Origin: Flectonema sp. DT1601
Lineage: Eukaryota > Euglenozoa > Diplonemea > Diplonemida > Diplonemidae
NCBI GenBank assembly: GCA_964019425.1
Contig: OZ025819.1
Coordinates: forward strand, 885,840-949,839
Length of the DNA: 64,000 nucleotides
Direction of reading: 5' to 3'
Shown here one piece after another: positions 39,711 to 52,042 of the stretch. Numbering within the stretch: position 1 is the first letter of the stretch; the number at the start of each line of letters is the position of its first letter. The position numbers and the translations under genes are program-made. The notes under the pieces were generated by a model. It made no database searches, had not been told where the DNA came from, and worked only from the letters and a program-made list of their open reading frames with translations.

Positions 39711-40939
39711 AATTGCTACACCAGTTTTACACAATTGCGCTACTACTCCCTCCCGTTCTCCCACCCGCTCCCTTTGCTTCCAATGAGTCAATATTTATAA
39801 AATATGACAGCGAGAACATTGGAGGGTCGAAAACCACTTCTAAACCACTGAGATTGGAGAGCATCATTCCTCCAACCCCACCATGTGGATGGAGACCACC
39901 TGCAAAATGGAGTAAAGCCATTGAGGACGACGATTTGAGACCTGCTCCTCGAACTAAGTTCAGTTCTGTGGTTTACAATGGGAAGCTTTTCATTTTTGGT
40001 GGAGGGTTCCATAAGACATTTCACTCAGATCTTTATTCATACGATTTAACTACAAGAAAGTGGGAATGTTTAGACCAAGACACTGGAGTTCATCCTGAAG
40101 GACCAACAAAGAGGAGATCACACAAAGCTATTTTATGGAAGAAATACATGGTTCTATTTGGTGGAAGAACACAAGGTGGACGTATGAATGATCTGTACTT
40201 GTATGACTTAGAAAAGGGGACCTGGGAACGGAGGGGCAAAGGCTCTGCTGATCCTGAAAATCCAGACCAAGTTGACCCCAGCTCTGTACCTCCAGAGCGT
40301 GCTGCACATTCAGCTTGTGAATGGGGAGATAAAATGGTCATCTTTGGTGGAGATCGTGGAGATGGTATCTTTCAATATTTACAAGACCTTTGGTTTTATA
40401 ACTGCGACACAGACGTTTGGTCACAAAAGACTTGCACAGGTGCTGTTCCAACTGGCAGACTTGGTCACGCTTGCTGTGTTCGAGGGGATTCAATGTACCT
40501 CTTCGGAGGATACAATGGAATCACATTAAACGATATGTTCACATGTTCACTAACAACAGGTCAATGGAGTACTATTGAATATAATCTACCAGTTAGACCA
40601 TCATCATTCTTGGCTATGGTTGAAAATCGTAATCAGACAAGCGATGATATTGATTCTCTCTTACTGTGGGGAGGAGCACATACCAGTGCGAGTACGTATG
40701 GTAATATCCTGTATAGGTTTAATTGTGATTCAGAAGAATTCGACATCATCTCGACCATCGGTGAGAAGCCAAACCAACGACTCGGCCACTCAATGATTCT
40801 AGATAAAGGTAAAATGTTTCTCTTCGGAGGATGCAATGAAAATTATTTCAATGACACACACGTTTTGGATATGGGAACTGATTCTCTGAAGGGATTTATG
40901 AGACATTTCTTAAAGACGAAAAATATAAAATATAAATAG
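39711..40939 (+). CDS. Kelch-repeat protein, start not found
   Basis: About 409 codons after the acceptor at 39710. From about residue 80 there are five or six kelch repeats with the usual FGG and spaced aromatic residues: KLFIFGGG...DLYSYDLTTRKWECL, YMVLFGGRTQGG...DLYLYDLEKGTWE, KMVIFGGDRGDG...DLWFYNCDTDVW, SMYLFGGYNG...TTGQWSTIE and KMFLFGGCNENYFND. They form a beta-propeller that binds partners. The N-terminal 80 residues are Pro-rich. No ATG is in frame before the second repeat; the two ATGs near 39783 and 39804 are out of frame and hit stops. An upstream coding exon or an unusual start is likely, so treat the 5' end as partial. Confidence 0.8.
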
Positions 40940-43900
40940 GATGATACCGTCACTTTGTGACACCACCAGTTCAATACAGATGTGGATGAGTCAACTCCAC
41001 TAAGGACTTGACTTGACTGTAGGTTACCAGTGATATTAGTTATCAGATTTAAATAATTTGATGCGTAAATTGATCTTCACCAATCAAAAATTTAAATCTG
41101 CCAACCAACGACAATTATTTTATTATTTTTTTTTTTGTCTGAGATGATTAATGCAATAGCGCAGTGTAACCACATCTCTATAAAAGTGATTAGTAGTTTG
41201 TAACTGATATTGTCGACCTTTTTTTTTTTTTTTTTTTTTTTCCCCTTCAATTTCAACAAACTGCATGATATTTTACCGCAACTCTCCCCCCCTTTTTTTT
41301 TTTTTTTGTTTTCTTCTTCTTTTTAATATTTTTTTTTCAAAAAAAAAAAAAGGAAAAATAAAGATTTTTTTTTAAAATATTAGTTTTGCGGTTCAAAGCA
41401 AATAATTAATTTTCCCTCCTTTTCATTTTTTTCCCCCTTCATTTTTGGACTTATTTTATTTTTTTTTTTTAAACATCGTACATTATACGTGTTTTACGTA
41501 CAAACAATTTCTTTTCTTACATTTTTTTTACCAAAAGATTTGAATTTTCCCCCCCTTTTTTTTCTCTTTTTTTTTTTCTCTTTCGTATATTAGCTAGCTA
41601 CCTGTGCAATTCATTTTTTTCTAAAAAGGATGAAGCCAGCTAGGCTTGTTCTCGCATATCCCCCTTTTTTTTTTTTTTTTTTTCACAAGCATAATTACAC
41701 TGTCACCTTGACCGCTGCCTGTATCGTGCCAGAGCATAATTTCATAAAAAAAAAAAAAAAAAGAAAAAAAAATTTTTTTTTTCAGTCGCGTGGCAGCACA
41801 GTATTCTGTCATGAACGGCATTTAGTTTTTTTTTTGTTTTTTTTTAAAATAATTTTTTTTTTTGTTTTTTTTTAACATTCCTCAAGTTTCGGCTTCGTTA
41901 CGGATGTTTCTTTTTAACATTTTTTTTTTTTTTTTTGCAATAAACCAGATTGTACTGCTTTGATTAATGCAAATAATTTTTCCAAAACTCTCGTTTTTTT
42001 TTTCGATACTACTACAGTGCTGGATAGATGATCAACCGCAGTTGTTCCCTCTCAAAAAAAAAAAAAAAAAAAAGGCAATGTGATTGAAATTGTACTTGGT
42101 AAGTTCGTTTTTTTTCTTATTTATTCAAAACACCTTGAGAATGTCAATCCTGTAGACACCTAGCGTTTGTGTGAAGTGAAGCTCCTGCGATGGAAGCACC
42201 ACTTCAAAGTAACACCACGGGATTAACCGTTTGCTGTATTGCATGGGATCCCTTGTAAAAAGCAAAAATAATAATAAGATTAGTCAATTCAGCTGAGGAG
42301 GATGGCTCGTGGTTACTTCCCCTCAAATTGGTTGAGTGTCCCCCTCCCTTCACTTTCTTTTCTTCCCCTTTTACAACACCAACACCTGTTAAGCCAATCA
42401 TCACCCAACTGGGTAGGACGGAGGAAATCACTTATTTTATTTTTTTAAAGTATAATTATGATTGAGTTTCTTTTTTAAATATTGGAGCAGCCAATATTTT
42501 TTTTTCTTTTTTTTTCTCCCCTCCGTTGTTCAGAGTGAAGTGATGAGCACCAGTGTTGAATTTTTTTTTTTTTTGCATTTTAAACTTTTTTTTTCAGATT
42601 AAGAAAGCGTTTTTTTATTATTGAACGTGTCCCATGATTTCTTTTTCCCAGTGCGTCAGTAGTTACTGTCGTGATCAAAAAAAAAAAAAAAAATACATTT
42701 TTCAAATTTGAATGTAGAATTACTTTAGAGAGTTTGCGTTCTGTAGATGACGTTGTTTTTTGTTTCCTTATCACTACTTTAGGAAGAAAAAGCTTGTCTG
42801 CTTATGGTTGAACACCGTCGACCACGGCAGGTACTGGTTTTTCAAATTTTATAAATTCATTTTTTTTTTATTTATTTGTTTTATTTATTTTTTATTTTCT
42901 CGTTTTGTTTCGTCGAAGAAGTTGTTTTTTTTTTTGAGCAGAGAGAAAAAATTGATTCTACGAACATTCTTAAATTTAAAAAAAAAAAAAAATAATTATA
43001 TGAAAATATGGAAAATATAAACTGTGAGCTGTGAGCCACACGAGTAGTAAGATAAGAAAACAAATTGAAATCTCGCTTCTTAAAATAGCAGACTGCAATG
43101 ACGACCTTCACTGTTTATCCTGTTGTTATTTATGATTTTGTTACGTATGCTGGGTTGAACACCGTCGACCACAGAAATACCTATTTCTTTTTTTTTTTTT
43201 CCCCCATATCAACTTACCCCCCTCTTAGCATCCGCTTTAATTTCTTTTTGTTTGGGGGGTCCAGTTGCATATATGCAAAAAAAAAAAAAAAAAAAACAAC
43301 TAGAAAACGGAAAAAAAATAAATAAACAGTTGTTAATCGGCTGAGTGAGAAGGATAACTACTGTGGCTCTTTAGTAATGAAGAGTTCATAAACGTAGTTT
43401 GTTGTTTTCCTTTTAATCCCTAGTAGCATTCCAGTTGACTAATTATGACTTAGCGAGAAGTGGTACTTTGATTCGAAGGGTATCGCACTCAGCCGTGCAA
43501 TTTCTTTTCACTGCCGTTCACATCTGATCTGATTAACCTTTGGAGATTTCTTTCTTCTAACAATATAACTGGCATGTAAAAAAAAAAAAAAAAAACTCAT
43601 TATTATTATTATTATTTTTTTTTTTTGATTTTTTCCTTCTCCTCATCTGTGATTGAGATGCTGTCAGTCGGTTCATGCACAAGGAGAGGGGGGGAAAAAA
43701 AAAAAAAAAAAAAAACATTATCCAGTGTTCGTTGCTAGTATAATGAATGAAGCCTGTGAAGGGATCAGCACAGTTTGTTAGTTTGTTTGTCTTTTTATTT
43801 TATTTTATTTTATTTTTCAAATTCTGTTTATTTCTTATCAGAGCTATGCTGATATAAAAAAAAATACTGAACATTCAACAAAAAAAAAAAGGTCACAAAA

Positions 43901-46080
43901 AAAAGAAAAAAAGGAAAGAAGACATAACATTCCGTTTGTAGGCAATATTAAAAAAAAAAACAAAAAAAAAAAAAAAAGCGGTTTTAGCGCTATTCGTATG
44001 CCTGACATAAGCTCTGTGTGATTCCCTTCTTAAGTGTCTTCTTTGAGGCATTTGTTGCATGAGAAATTCTTTAATACTCGCTGGCTGAGTAGACTTCCAA
44101 AAAAGAATTAGTTAAGACTTGTCCTTTCTTATTAAGGATGTTATCTGACGTGGTTCTTTGAGTGAAGACTCCGGTAAAAACATTTTTAAAGTTCCCTTTG
44201 ACTCGATTTACTTGCATTGACACACAGTTTCTTTTTTTTAATGTAGGCAACGGAGAAAGCTTAAATTCTATCTTCGTTTTTTTATACTGCGCTTGGATTG
44301 CGGAGTGTGACGTAAGTGAACTACTCAGAATCAGATATATTGCTGGCCGAGGGTTCATTTCACGATGTAACAACCAACGTTACAGTAATGAAGATGTTAA
44401 TTGTTATTAGTTTTTTTTAATTTTTTTTTTAATATATATGAGCCTAGCCATCCTGATCCTGATTCTTATTGATACAGAGGTTTTTCAGGAGGGGGGAAAA
44501 AAAAAAAAATAGAAGCATAAATAGTTTAATACAGAGCTTTTTTTTTTTTTTTTTTTTTCCAGGTTGGTGGGCGAGGTTGTCAGCTCTCCTTACGTGGTGC
44601 GGGGGTTATCCGGAATGCCAGACTAAATAGTTAATTTTTAGTTCAATGGTATATTTATATCATTATAAATATGCTCAAAAAACTTATCCCACAAAACAAT
44701 TCTGGACTTGCTAACGTGTACTTTGCATAAAATCCTTTTTTTCTTTTTTTTAAAAAAAATTTTCTCGTTGGTGAGTCTATCTCGCAAGTCTTTTTGTTTT
44801 TCTGTCCCCTCAATTTTTTTCTGTCATCCGTGCCTGGCACTAAATTCCTCCTTATACATTTTTTAAAAAAAAAAGATTTTTTTTTTTTTTTTTTTTTTTA
44901 CATATAAACCATTTATTGCAATGCCTCCCACAAACTTGTTTTCAGAATGCAGGCATTATTACGAGAAGGTGTTTTTTGCATCCTTTTTATTATTATTATA
45001 CATTTAGAATTTTTTTTTTATTTATTATTCGATCCCCTTCATTTTTCCAAAATAAAATAGTGTTCCACCCTGTCTTGTCTATCTAACCGGTACTCGATTG
45101 TATGTCGGACTCGCTAACTAACTAAGTGTTCATGAATAAGCCTGCTCTCTTGTTTTTCTTTTTTTTTGAGTGATGTCTCTTCACAGTTGTACTGCGCTGA
45201 AGTTGCGTCAGAATGTTGGTTCCTTCTTTTTCCGTTTTTTTCCCCCCTGTTCACGCAATTTATTCATTGTTATAATGTTTGTGTTTCTTTTTGCAACAAA
45301 TAGTGCAATGTGTGTAATACAAATATTTTTCATGGAACCAATCCATTGATCAGCACCTGGGAGGTTGCTGAAGTTCAGAAGATGTACTCTTCTGTCTAAA
45401 CACTTAGCTACGTTACTGTGAACTTGCATAAGGTACCTTTAGATATGCTGCTCTCTGGGAGCTGAACATGTCCTGGGGAATAATACTTTTCTTACGATGC
45501 GGTTCATGTTAGCTTGCATTCTTCCAAGCTGTTTTAATCTCCAGCAGTGTGCTTTCTTTCGTTCTCTCTCTCTCTCTCTCTTTTTTTTTTTTTAAATTGT
45601 TTTTTAGTAGCAAAACAAGAGCTGGTACCATCTTTTCCATGGCCTGGGGGGGAAAAAAAAAAAAAAGAAAAAAAAGAGATTCTTTTTTTTTTTTTTGATA
45701 AACAACGATAGATGTCATGCATTAGCGATTTTCTCAAACAATATTATTAGTTCCTTACCATTACATCTGTTGGAGTACTTTATGTTGTTCTTTACATTAT
45801 AGGTACCGTCTCTGTGATCAGGAAATATTTTTATTTTCTTTACCAATTCAAAGGATCAATTTTTTTTTCACTCTTTTTTTTAAAATTCGACAATTATTTT
45901 ATATACAAAGAATAAAATTGTCCCAATTATTTTATTGTACATGAATAATGTAACACACTTTTTCCTCACCCCCCGATGCACCCAATGTATCTGTCTTCTT
46001 GCAAAGTGATCAGCCCCGTGGTTACATCTCTTTGTTTGTTTTATAAAAATAAAGTAATTCAATCAAATTTTATTCTCTCG
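40940..46080 (+). other. Gene-poor region, first part
   Basis: About 5.1 kb with no convincing protein gene on either strand. It is crowded with A and T runs of 12-24 bases, plus (TTA)n near 43600 and (TC)n at about 45564-45582. A 20-base string GGTTGAACACCGTCGACCAC occurs at 42806-42825 and 43153-43172 and can fold as a 6-bp hairpin. Open frames here are short and mostly Lys or Phe homopolymer. Confidence 0.6.
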
Positions 46081-46089
46081 TAGAGACTC

Positions 46090-46215
46090 GTCTATATCGA
46101 GATTGGGCTGGGCTGCACCCCTCCAGGGGTTGGCGCGTCCCTTTCAGTGCGGCGTATGGGTTTGACAACCTAAACCTTGCACGCGTGTTAGACACCTTGG
46201 TCCGTGTTTCAAGAC
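46090..46215 (+). other. GC-rich island, possible structured RNA
   Basis: About 125 bases clearly richer in GC than the surroundings, without a coding frame. It contains hairpin-forming strings ACCCC-TCCA-GGGGT (46117-46130) and GGTTT...AAACC near 46160. I could not match it to tRNA, 5S, 7SL or a spliceosomal snRNA by eye. Confidence 0.25.
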
Positions 46216-46255
46216 GGTAGTTTAATTAACACCTGTTCAAAGCACTGCAACGGGA

Positions 46256-47252
46256 ACTGCTGCTCCATTTTTGAGAGCATAGCATCTCCAGACAAAGTGT
46301 TATTTATAAGCTATCCAGCAATCAAAATGGTTTTGGGAATCCAGAACTGTTTAAAATCAAAATTGATACATTTTCAAATAAAAGATAAGTCACATACAAC
46401 AACAAACCTTTGGTTTCGTATTATATTACAGTTCTTGTGATGTTCAAGTGGTGACTCACTTCAATATCTGAGATGGTATAAACACTTAATATTTCTTGTG
46501 CATGTGAGGTGTAGTCACTTACTTCTGGTTACATACGTCTCTTCTCGCCAACCGAATTAGTGTTTCCCTGTAGGCTTCTCCAGTGGTTTTTTGACTTCAT
46601 AGACTTACAAAAAAAAAGAAGAAAAAAAAAGAAGAGAAAAAAAAGTGTCACTCAGCATGATTGTAATGGAACCTGCTGCTCTATTTTGAGAGCATAAGCA
46701 TCTCCAGACAAAGTGTTATTTATAAGCTATCCAGCAATCAAAATGGTTTTGGGATTCCAGAACTGTTTAAAATCAAAATTGATATATTTTCAAATAAAAG
46801 ATAAGTCACATACAACAACAAACCTTTGGTTTCGTATTATATTACAGTTCTTGTGATGTTCAAGTGGTGACTCACTTCAATATCTGAGTTGGTATAAACA
46901 CTTAATATTTCTTGTGCATGTGAGCACTTACTTTCGCCAACCGAATTAGTGTTTCCCTCTCCAGTGGTTTTTTGACTTCATTGACTTTAACAAAAAAAAG
47001 GAAAAAAAAGTGTCAACTCAGCATTCAATTCAAAGGATTGTAATGGAACCTGCTGCTCCATTTTTGAGAGCATAGCATCTCCAGACAAAGTGTTATTTAT
47101 AAGCTATCCAGCAATCAAAAATGGTTTTGGGATTAAAAAAGATTTAAAAAAAAAAAAAGAAAAAAAAATACAGTTCTGAGGCACTTTATAATGTCACTCG
47201 GTTTAAAGGAACTGCTGCTCCATTTTGAGAGCATAGCATCTCTACTGCGAGA
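46256..47252 (+). repeat. ~400-bp tandem repeat, two full and two partial copies
   Basis: Copies begin at the shared CTGCTGCT near 46257, 46673, 47050 and 47212 (spacings 416, 377 and 162). Each contains GAGAGCATAGCATCTC or a close variant near its start; the first two also share ACAAACCTTTGGTTTCG and GCCAACCGAATTAGTGTTTC. The first two copies are nearly full and highly alike over about 270 bases; the third stops after about 90 bases and the fourth after about 40. A-rich stretches separate copies. No conserved reading frame. Confidence 0.88.
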
Positions 47253-47665
47253 ACTGTGAGATTGATTTTTTTAGTTTTATGAAAATGAAAATTAATTTCC
47301 TGATTTATATTATTGGGTTGTGGGACATTGAAAATTGACGAGCGGTTTTTCACAAACAACTTACTTATCAAAAAAAAAAACAAAAAAAAAAAACCTGTCG
47401 TCATTTCAGTCTGATTTCTTATGGCAGATCATTGGCAAAACAATTATATTGCAAATTTAATGTTTTTTTTTTTTTAATTTTTTTTTAAAATTTTTCTGTT
47501 CTCTCATTAGTTATTATTATTTCCCCCTTGTTCAACTTATATTGGTATCATCTTCGAACAACTGCATCATAACTGACGTTTATTTTAGGTAACTCTGGTA
47601 CAATACAGATATTTATTTCTTCATAAATATATATTCCAACATTTCAACTCCCCTTTTCATTTTTC

Positions 47666-47701
<36 letters not shown>

Positions 47702-50700
47702 TGCAAACTCGAGCTAGTAGCAATAAAAATTTTTTTAAAAAAAAAAAAAAAATAGACTGCATAAAGAAGGGGGGTGGATTTATTTTTGTCAGACAACCAA
47801 CTGTTTTATTTTTAGAAAGTGTTGCCGGATTATTTTCTTTTTTTCCATGCGACCTTCTGAAGCTTTGAGAAGTCATTAGCGTTACGCTAACAAGTCGACC
47901 CTCCCCCTCTCATTCACTGCAATCTAGTCTCGTTGTTGTAAAGGTGTTTTTTAGCCCTTCAAATCAAGCAACTACATTTTATTTAAGAAAGAAAAATGTG
48001 ACGTGAGCATCACATAATTTCAGCTATGTCAATCGGCTTAACAAGTAGGGCTGTATAGCACGTCTTGCCGGAGCTGTGGCATAAGCTCACGTTGCGAACC
48101 AGCAGTCGTGACATAATTATTATTATTATTATTATTTTACCTCTTCTTATTCTTTGAAATTAATTCTCTTTTTTTTTACATATCTGCAGGTCAATTTTGG
48201 CTTTTACGAGTTTTTTTTTCAACACAAGACTCTTTTTATCATTGAAGGATAATTTCTTACTAATCGACTTTGCTTGTAGCAGTAATTTCGTCATTATTAA
48301 GATTTGATTACTCAGTGATCTCAAAGACGAGCAAGTAGGGTGAGTTAGAACAGCCTTGACACTTGACATGACCTTTTTTTTTTTTTTTTTTCCCTCTTAC
48401 ACTGTTTGTCAAGTTGCTGTGTTATTTAGCTTAGAAATAGCTGCTCTCTTGTTGCTTTGAGTTTTTTCTTTTTTTTTTTTTGTTGCTTGTATCTACATGT
48501 CAGAAGGGAGTAGTTTTCTCTTATTTTTTATTTTGTTGTTTTTAATAAAGGCTGCTGTAATACATTTATTTCCTGGTGCAAGAAAAAAAAAAAAAAAAAA
48601 AATTAATTTGTGTTGTTAATTTATAACTTTTTTTTTTTTCTTCGAATACTCAATAAATAATTTTTTTTAAGAATCAGTTTTGTCTTCATTTCATTGATTA
48701 AAAAGAAAAAGAAAAAAAACTAATATGGTTGTGTTCACTGATCAGTCTGGTCATTTATTTTGTTACAGCATTTAAAGGCTTCTTTGCAGGCCTGTCACGC
48801 AGTGTACAATATAATTGGCTGTCGGTGGCTCTGTTTTTGTTTTCGTTTCGGATTTTTCAGATTGAGGCATAGTCTGACAAATGTCTTACAGGAATGCGAC
48901 GGTTGAGGTACGGAGATTTTAATAAGCCGTGTGTGTGGTCTGATTTATCATTATTTTTAAATTCATATTTTTTATTTTATTTTATTTTTTTTATTTATTC
49001 ATTCCAACCAATCGTCATTCTTTCCATCTATGCGATTATTCTTGTTCTTTTTTTTATTTTTTTTTTTTTATCTGTTTTTTTTGTTTTTTTTATGTGTCCC
49101 CAGTGTCGCGTCATCACGGTCTTACAAACCACGCTAAAAGATATCTATGCGGGGTGGGTAGACTTCAGAATCTACGTCTCGTTGGTGTGGCGGGTAACTT
49201 CAGGTCCTTTCTCAGGAGTGCAACAAAGCATTACTCTATAGGTGCTAGCTGTTCTTGGAACGTAAATCCCAACCTGACTCCCTGCTGACTCCTCCTATTA
49301 TCAAACATGAGGGACTAAGGCAACTGTAGTTGCTGATCCTGTGTTCTTTTTTTTTTTTTTTTTTTTTTTTTCCCTTCATTTCAAATCCAATAGTTGTGCT
49401 GCTCATCTTTCTGATCACTACTTTATGGATTTCATAATACGGAACGCAAAAACGAATTGTTGGTGAAAATTCTTTTTTCACCATCCTCATCTTTTTTGAC
49501 GACTTCTTGCTCGGTGACGCCCCTTCTGTAAATTATTAAATCTGAGAAGTTTACACTAAGTGAGCAAGCGATTAATGTATAAGCTCATCAAATCACATTA
49601 AGAGAGTCTGTTTTTGCTATCTTACATTGATGGCTGTCTGTGTTGTGTTTTTTGTGTTTACAAGTTTATCATCTTTTTTTTCTTTTTTTTTTTTTTTTTT
49701 TTTCCCTCTTCCCTCAAAAAATAAAATGATGAAACCAACCTAGTTTTTCTACTAAAGCTAATTCAACAATCCATTGCTGAGTCTTCGGAAAAAACGGTTA
49801 CGGATTGGGTCCTCTGTTGCTGTGAGTTATCCTCCTAACGAGCACTCATAATAATACAGCAACGTTGGGTTAAAACTAACTAGCTGACTAAAGGTTATTT
49901 TCTCTATATTTGATTAGAGGTGTGGCTGTCTAGAAACCACCAGTAGTTTGATGCACAACATCAGCCAGTCACTTGCACGTGCAGTTGGAACCGCTGAAAA
50001 TGATGTAATAAAGACTACTAGTGGTGCACATAATAATTACTCGTACCTCCTTTCGGGAGGTAAGAGTTTTGTACGGTCTTAACGTCTTTCAAAAACCTTT
50101 ACTACCGTGAGTGTTGACTCAATAAAACTTGGTTTTTATTATACAGTAAGAGATAACGTTTACAGCGTATGATTCTAACCTGGTCCTGGTTATGACTATA
50201 GCTGTAACTCCTTACTCTATTTTTGGTTTCAAGAGGGAGGGCTTTGGGTGTGTATTTTCGTTTATATCTTATTTGGTTTAGTATTTTCAAGGCATGGCAA
50301 TGTTGTGATATTTTTTTTGCATAATTTATTACGAATACCCTCAACCTACCCAACGCCCCCTCCTCCCTGTATCCGCCTGATTACCTAATCGTGGCACACA
50401 ATAAAAATAAAAGTATTTTTTGTGACGAAGTAGTAAATTATACTCATCCATTATTGTCTGCTGTTTTTTTTTTTTTTTCTTCACGTAATTTTCCCCCCAA
50501 CACACCTCTCCACAATCAACTGAAATCTAAAGTTGCTTTATATGTAATTGCGGTATCAAAGTGAGCTTTTTCATTTTTTTTTCCTTCTTTTCTTTTTTTC
50601 CCTTTCCACCTACTAAAAAAAACACTACTTTTTTTTTTTTTCATTTTGTTGTATTTAGCTATAAATTTCGTATAACCGCTGAACGGTTCGGACGTTGTCT

Positions 50701-51309
50701 TTGATAGGTGCAAAACTTGTTTTTTTTTTTTTGGTTTTAAGTGAGTCAGGGCATCCGTGATTGAAATATGATTTCCTTTAGTCATATAACTGTCACCTGT
50801 TCACATTATGTTTTGAAAAAATATTATTTTTTTAATGCCGCTGGTTGGAACCGACAAGGTTTTTCTTGTTTAAACTCTGGTTGAAAAAAAAAAAAAAAAA
50901 AACGGCTTGAACACACAAAAAAAAAAAAAAAAAAGAAAAAAAAATGCCACAGGCACGGCATTCCTACTTTCTTGGGAAATCAACCGTCTTCTGGTTCTTA
51001 GCTTCTCTCTACCCCCTCGCCATTGTAGGCGGATTCCCCAGGCAAGTATCTCTTTGCTACCTGTTGGTACGTTTTCTGCCCAAATCCGTAAATCTATGCA
51101 CCTGGTAATGGTTGTAGGTATGACTCTATGTAGTGGTTGTGGTTGTTGTTGTTTATATTAACTAACTTTATCAGTCATCATAAAATGTAGTTGTTGGATA
51201 GTCGGTTTTGTTGTATTTGTTTGTTTCTATTGTTAAACTATTGTCCCCCCCAACCAACTGGGATTTTTTTGTTTCACATAATTTTTTTTCAAGTTAGTAA
51301 ATAAAAAAC
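47253..51309 (+). other. Gene-poor region, second part
   Basis: About 4.1 kb without a convincing gene. Homopolymers are frequent (T35 near 47665-47698, T26 near 49346, T22 near 49681). Notable small items are (TTA)n near 48115, an ATGTGA...TCACAT hairpin near 47996, a GC-richer patch at 49095-49240, the palindrome TGCACGTGCA near 49974, and a 7-bp hairpin TACCTCC-TTTCG-GGAGGTA at 50044-50062. Confidence 0.55.
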
Positions 51310-51543
51310 ATGACGTCAGTTGAGAAGCAGCAGTCGGTGACACGTTGGTCTGGTTTCCCTTTATATCAAACTGTTGAAGTTTTGACTGAATGTGATGACT
51401 CAGTACCAGCACCAGTACCAGTACCCGTAGCAGTACCTGTCTGTTTAGGAACAGAATTCTGTGAGCTCTTTGGATGTATGTGTGGCACAGCTCCAGGACG
51501 AGTAGTGGCAGTCTTATTGTCGTTATTGTCGTTGCTTTTGTAA
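51310..51543 (+). CDS. Possible small protein with a hydrophobic C terminus
   Basis: 77 codons from an ATG preceded by an acceptor-like TTTTTTTTCAAG 15 bases upstream. The sequence has a Pro/Val repeat (PAPVPVPVAVPV), four cysteines and a C-terminal hydrophobic stretch AVLLSLLSLLL, which could be a tail anchor or GPI signal. There is no N-terminal signal peptide and no recognised family. It might be a chance open frame; unlike the surrounding frames it is not made of homopolymer codons. Confidence 0.35.
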   Translation: MTSVEKQQSVTRWSGFPLYQTVEVLTECDDSVPAPVPVPVAVPVCLGTEFCELFGCMCGTAPGRVVAVLLSLLSLLL

Positions 51544-52042
51544 TTATTACTGCTGGTTGTGTTCTTCTCAGTCAATTCAGTTTACAGAAGATGTGATTCT
51601 CTCACTTGGTTCGATTAACTATTTCATTCTGCTCGAGCCGTTTCCTTACTTGAGGATATTGATTCTATTCTTCCTCCTCACACGTGTTGTTTCGATCAAC
51701 TATTTTATTATTTTGAATTCCCGTCAGTTGTGTGGAATTCAAAGTCCCGACTTCGCCTTGTTATGTTCCTCTCTGACTCTCACTTGAGGTCGTATCGTAT
51801 GTACGATATCACTGTCACCGTTATATATTTACGATTTATTAATTTGAATTTTATTTATTCTTTTATTTTTGTGATTAACCTCCCTACTAACACATCCTAA
51901 CCAACCTAGCTCTTACTTACTGTATTGTATACCACGGCAGACAGCTTCTATTTGGCCTGCTTTGTGGTTTTTAACATTACGTCCTTTAGTTTAAACGATT
52001 ACAGTAGATATTAAAAACTATTTTTATTAAGATTAAATAAAT
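51544..52042 (+). other. 0.5 kb spacer
   Basis: No gene seen. It contains a palindrome-like TCGTATGTACGA around 51796 and ends with a T-rich acceptor-like AG at 52030-52031, 11 bases before the NAF1 ATG. Confidence 0.45.

Noticed and set aside
46204-46440. 78-codon frame inside the 400-bp repeat
   Set aside because: The frame is not kept in the other copies, which differ by small insertions and deletions.
47665-47698. Long poly-T runs as retroposed poly-A tails
   Set aside because: Runs of both A and T occur throughout the spacers without attached gene copies or target duplications, so they are better seen as a general feature of this genome.
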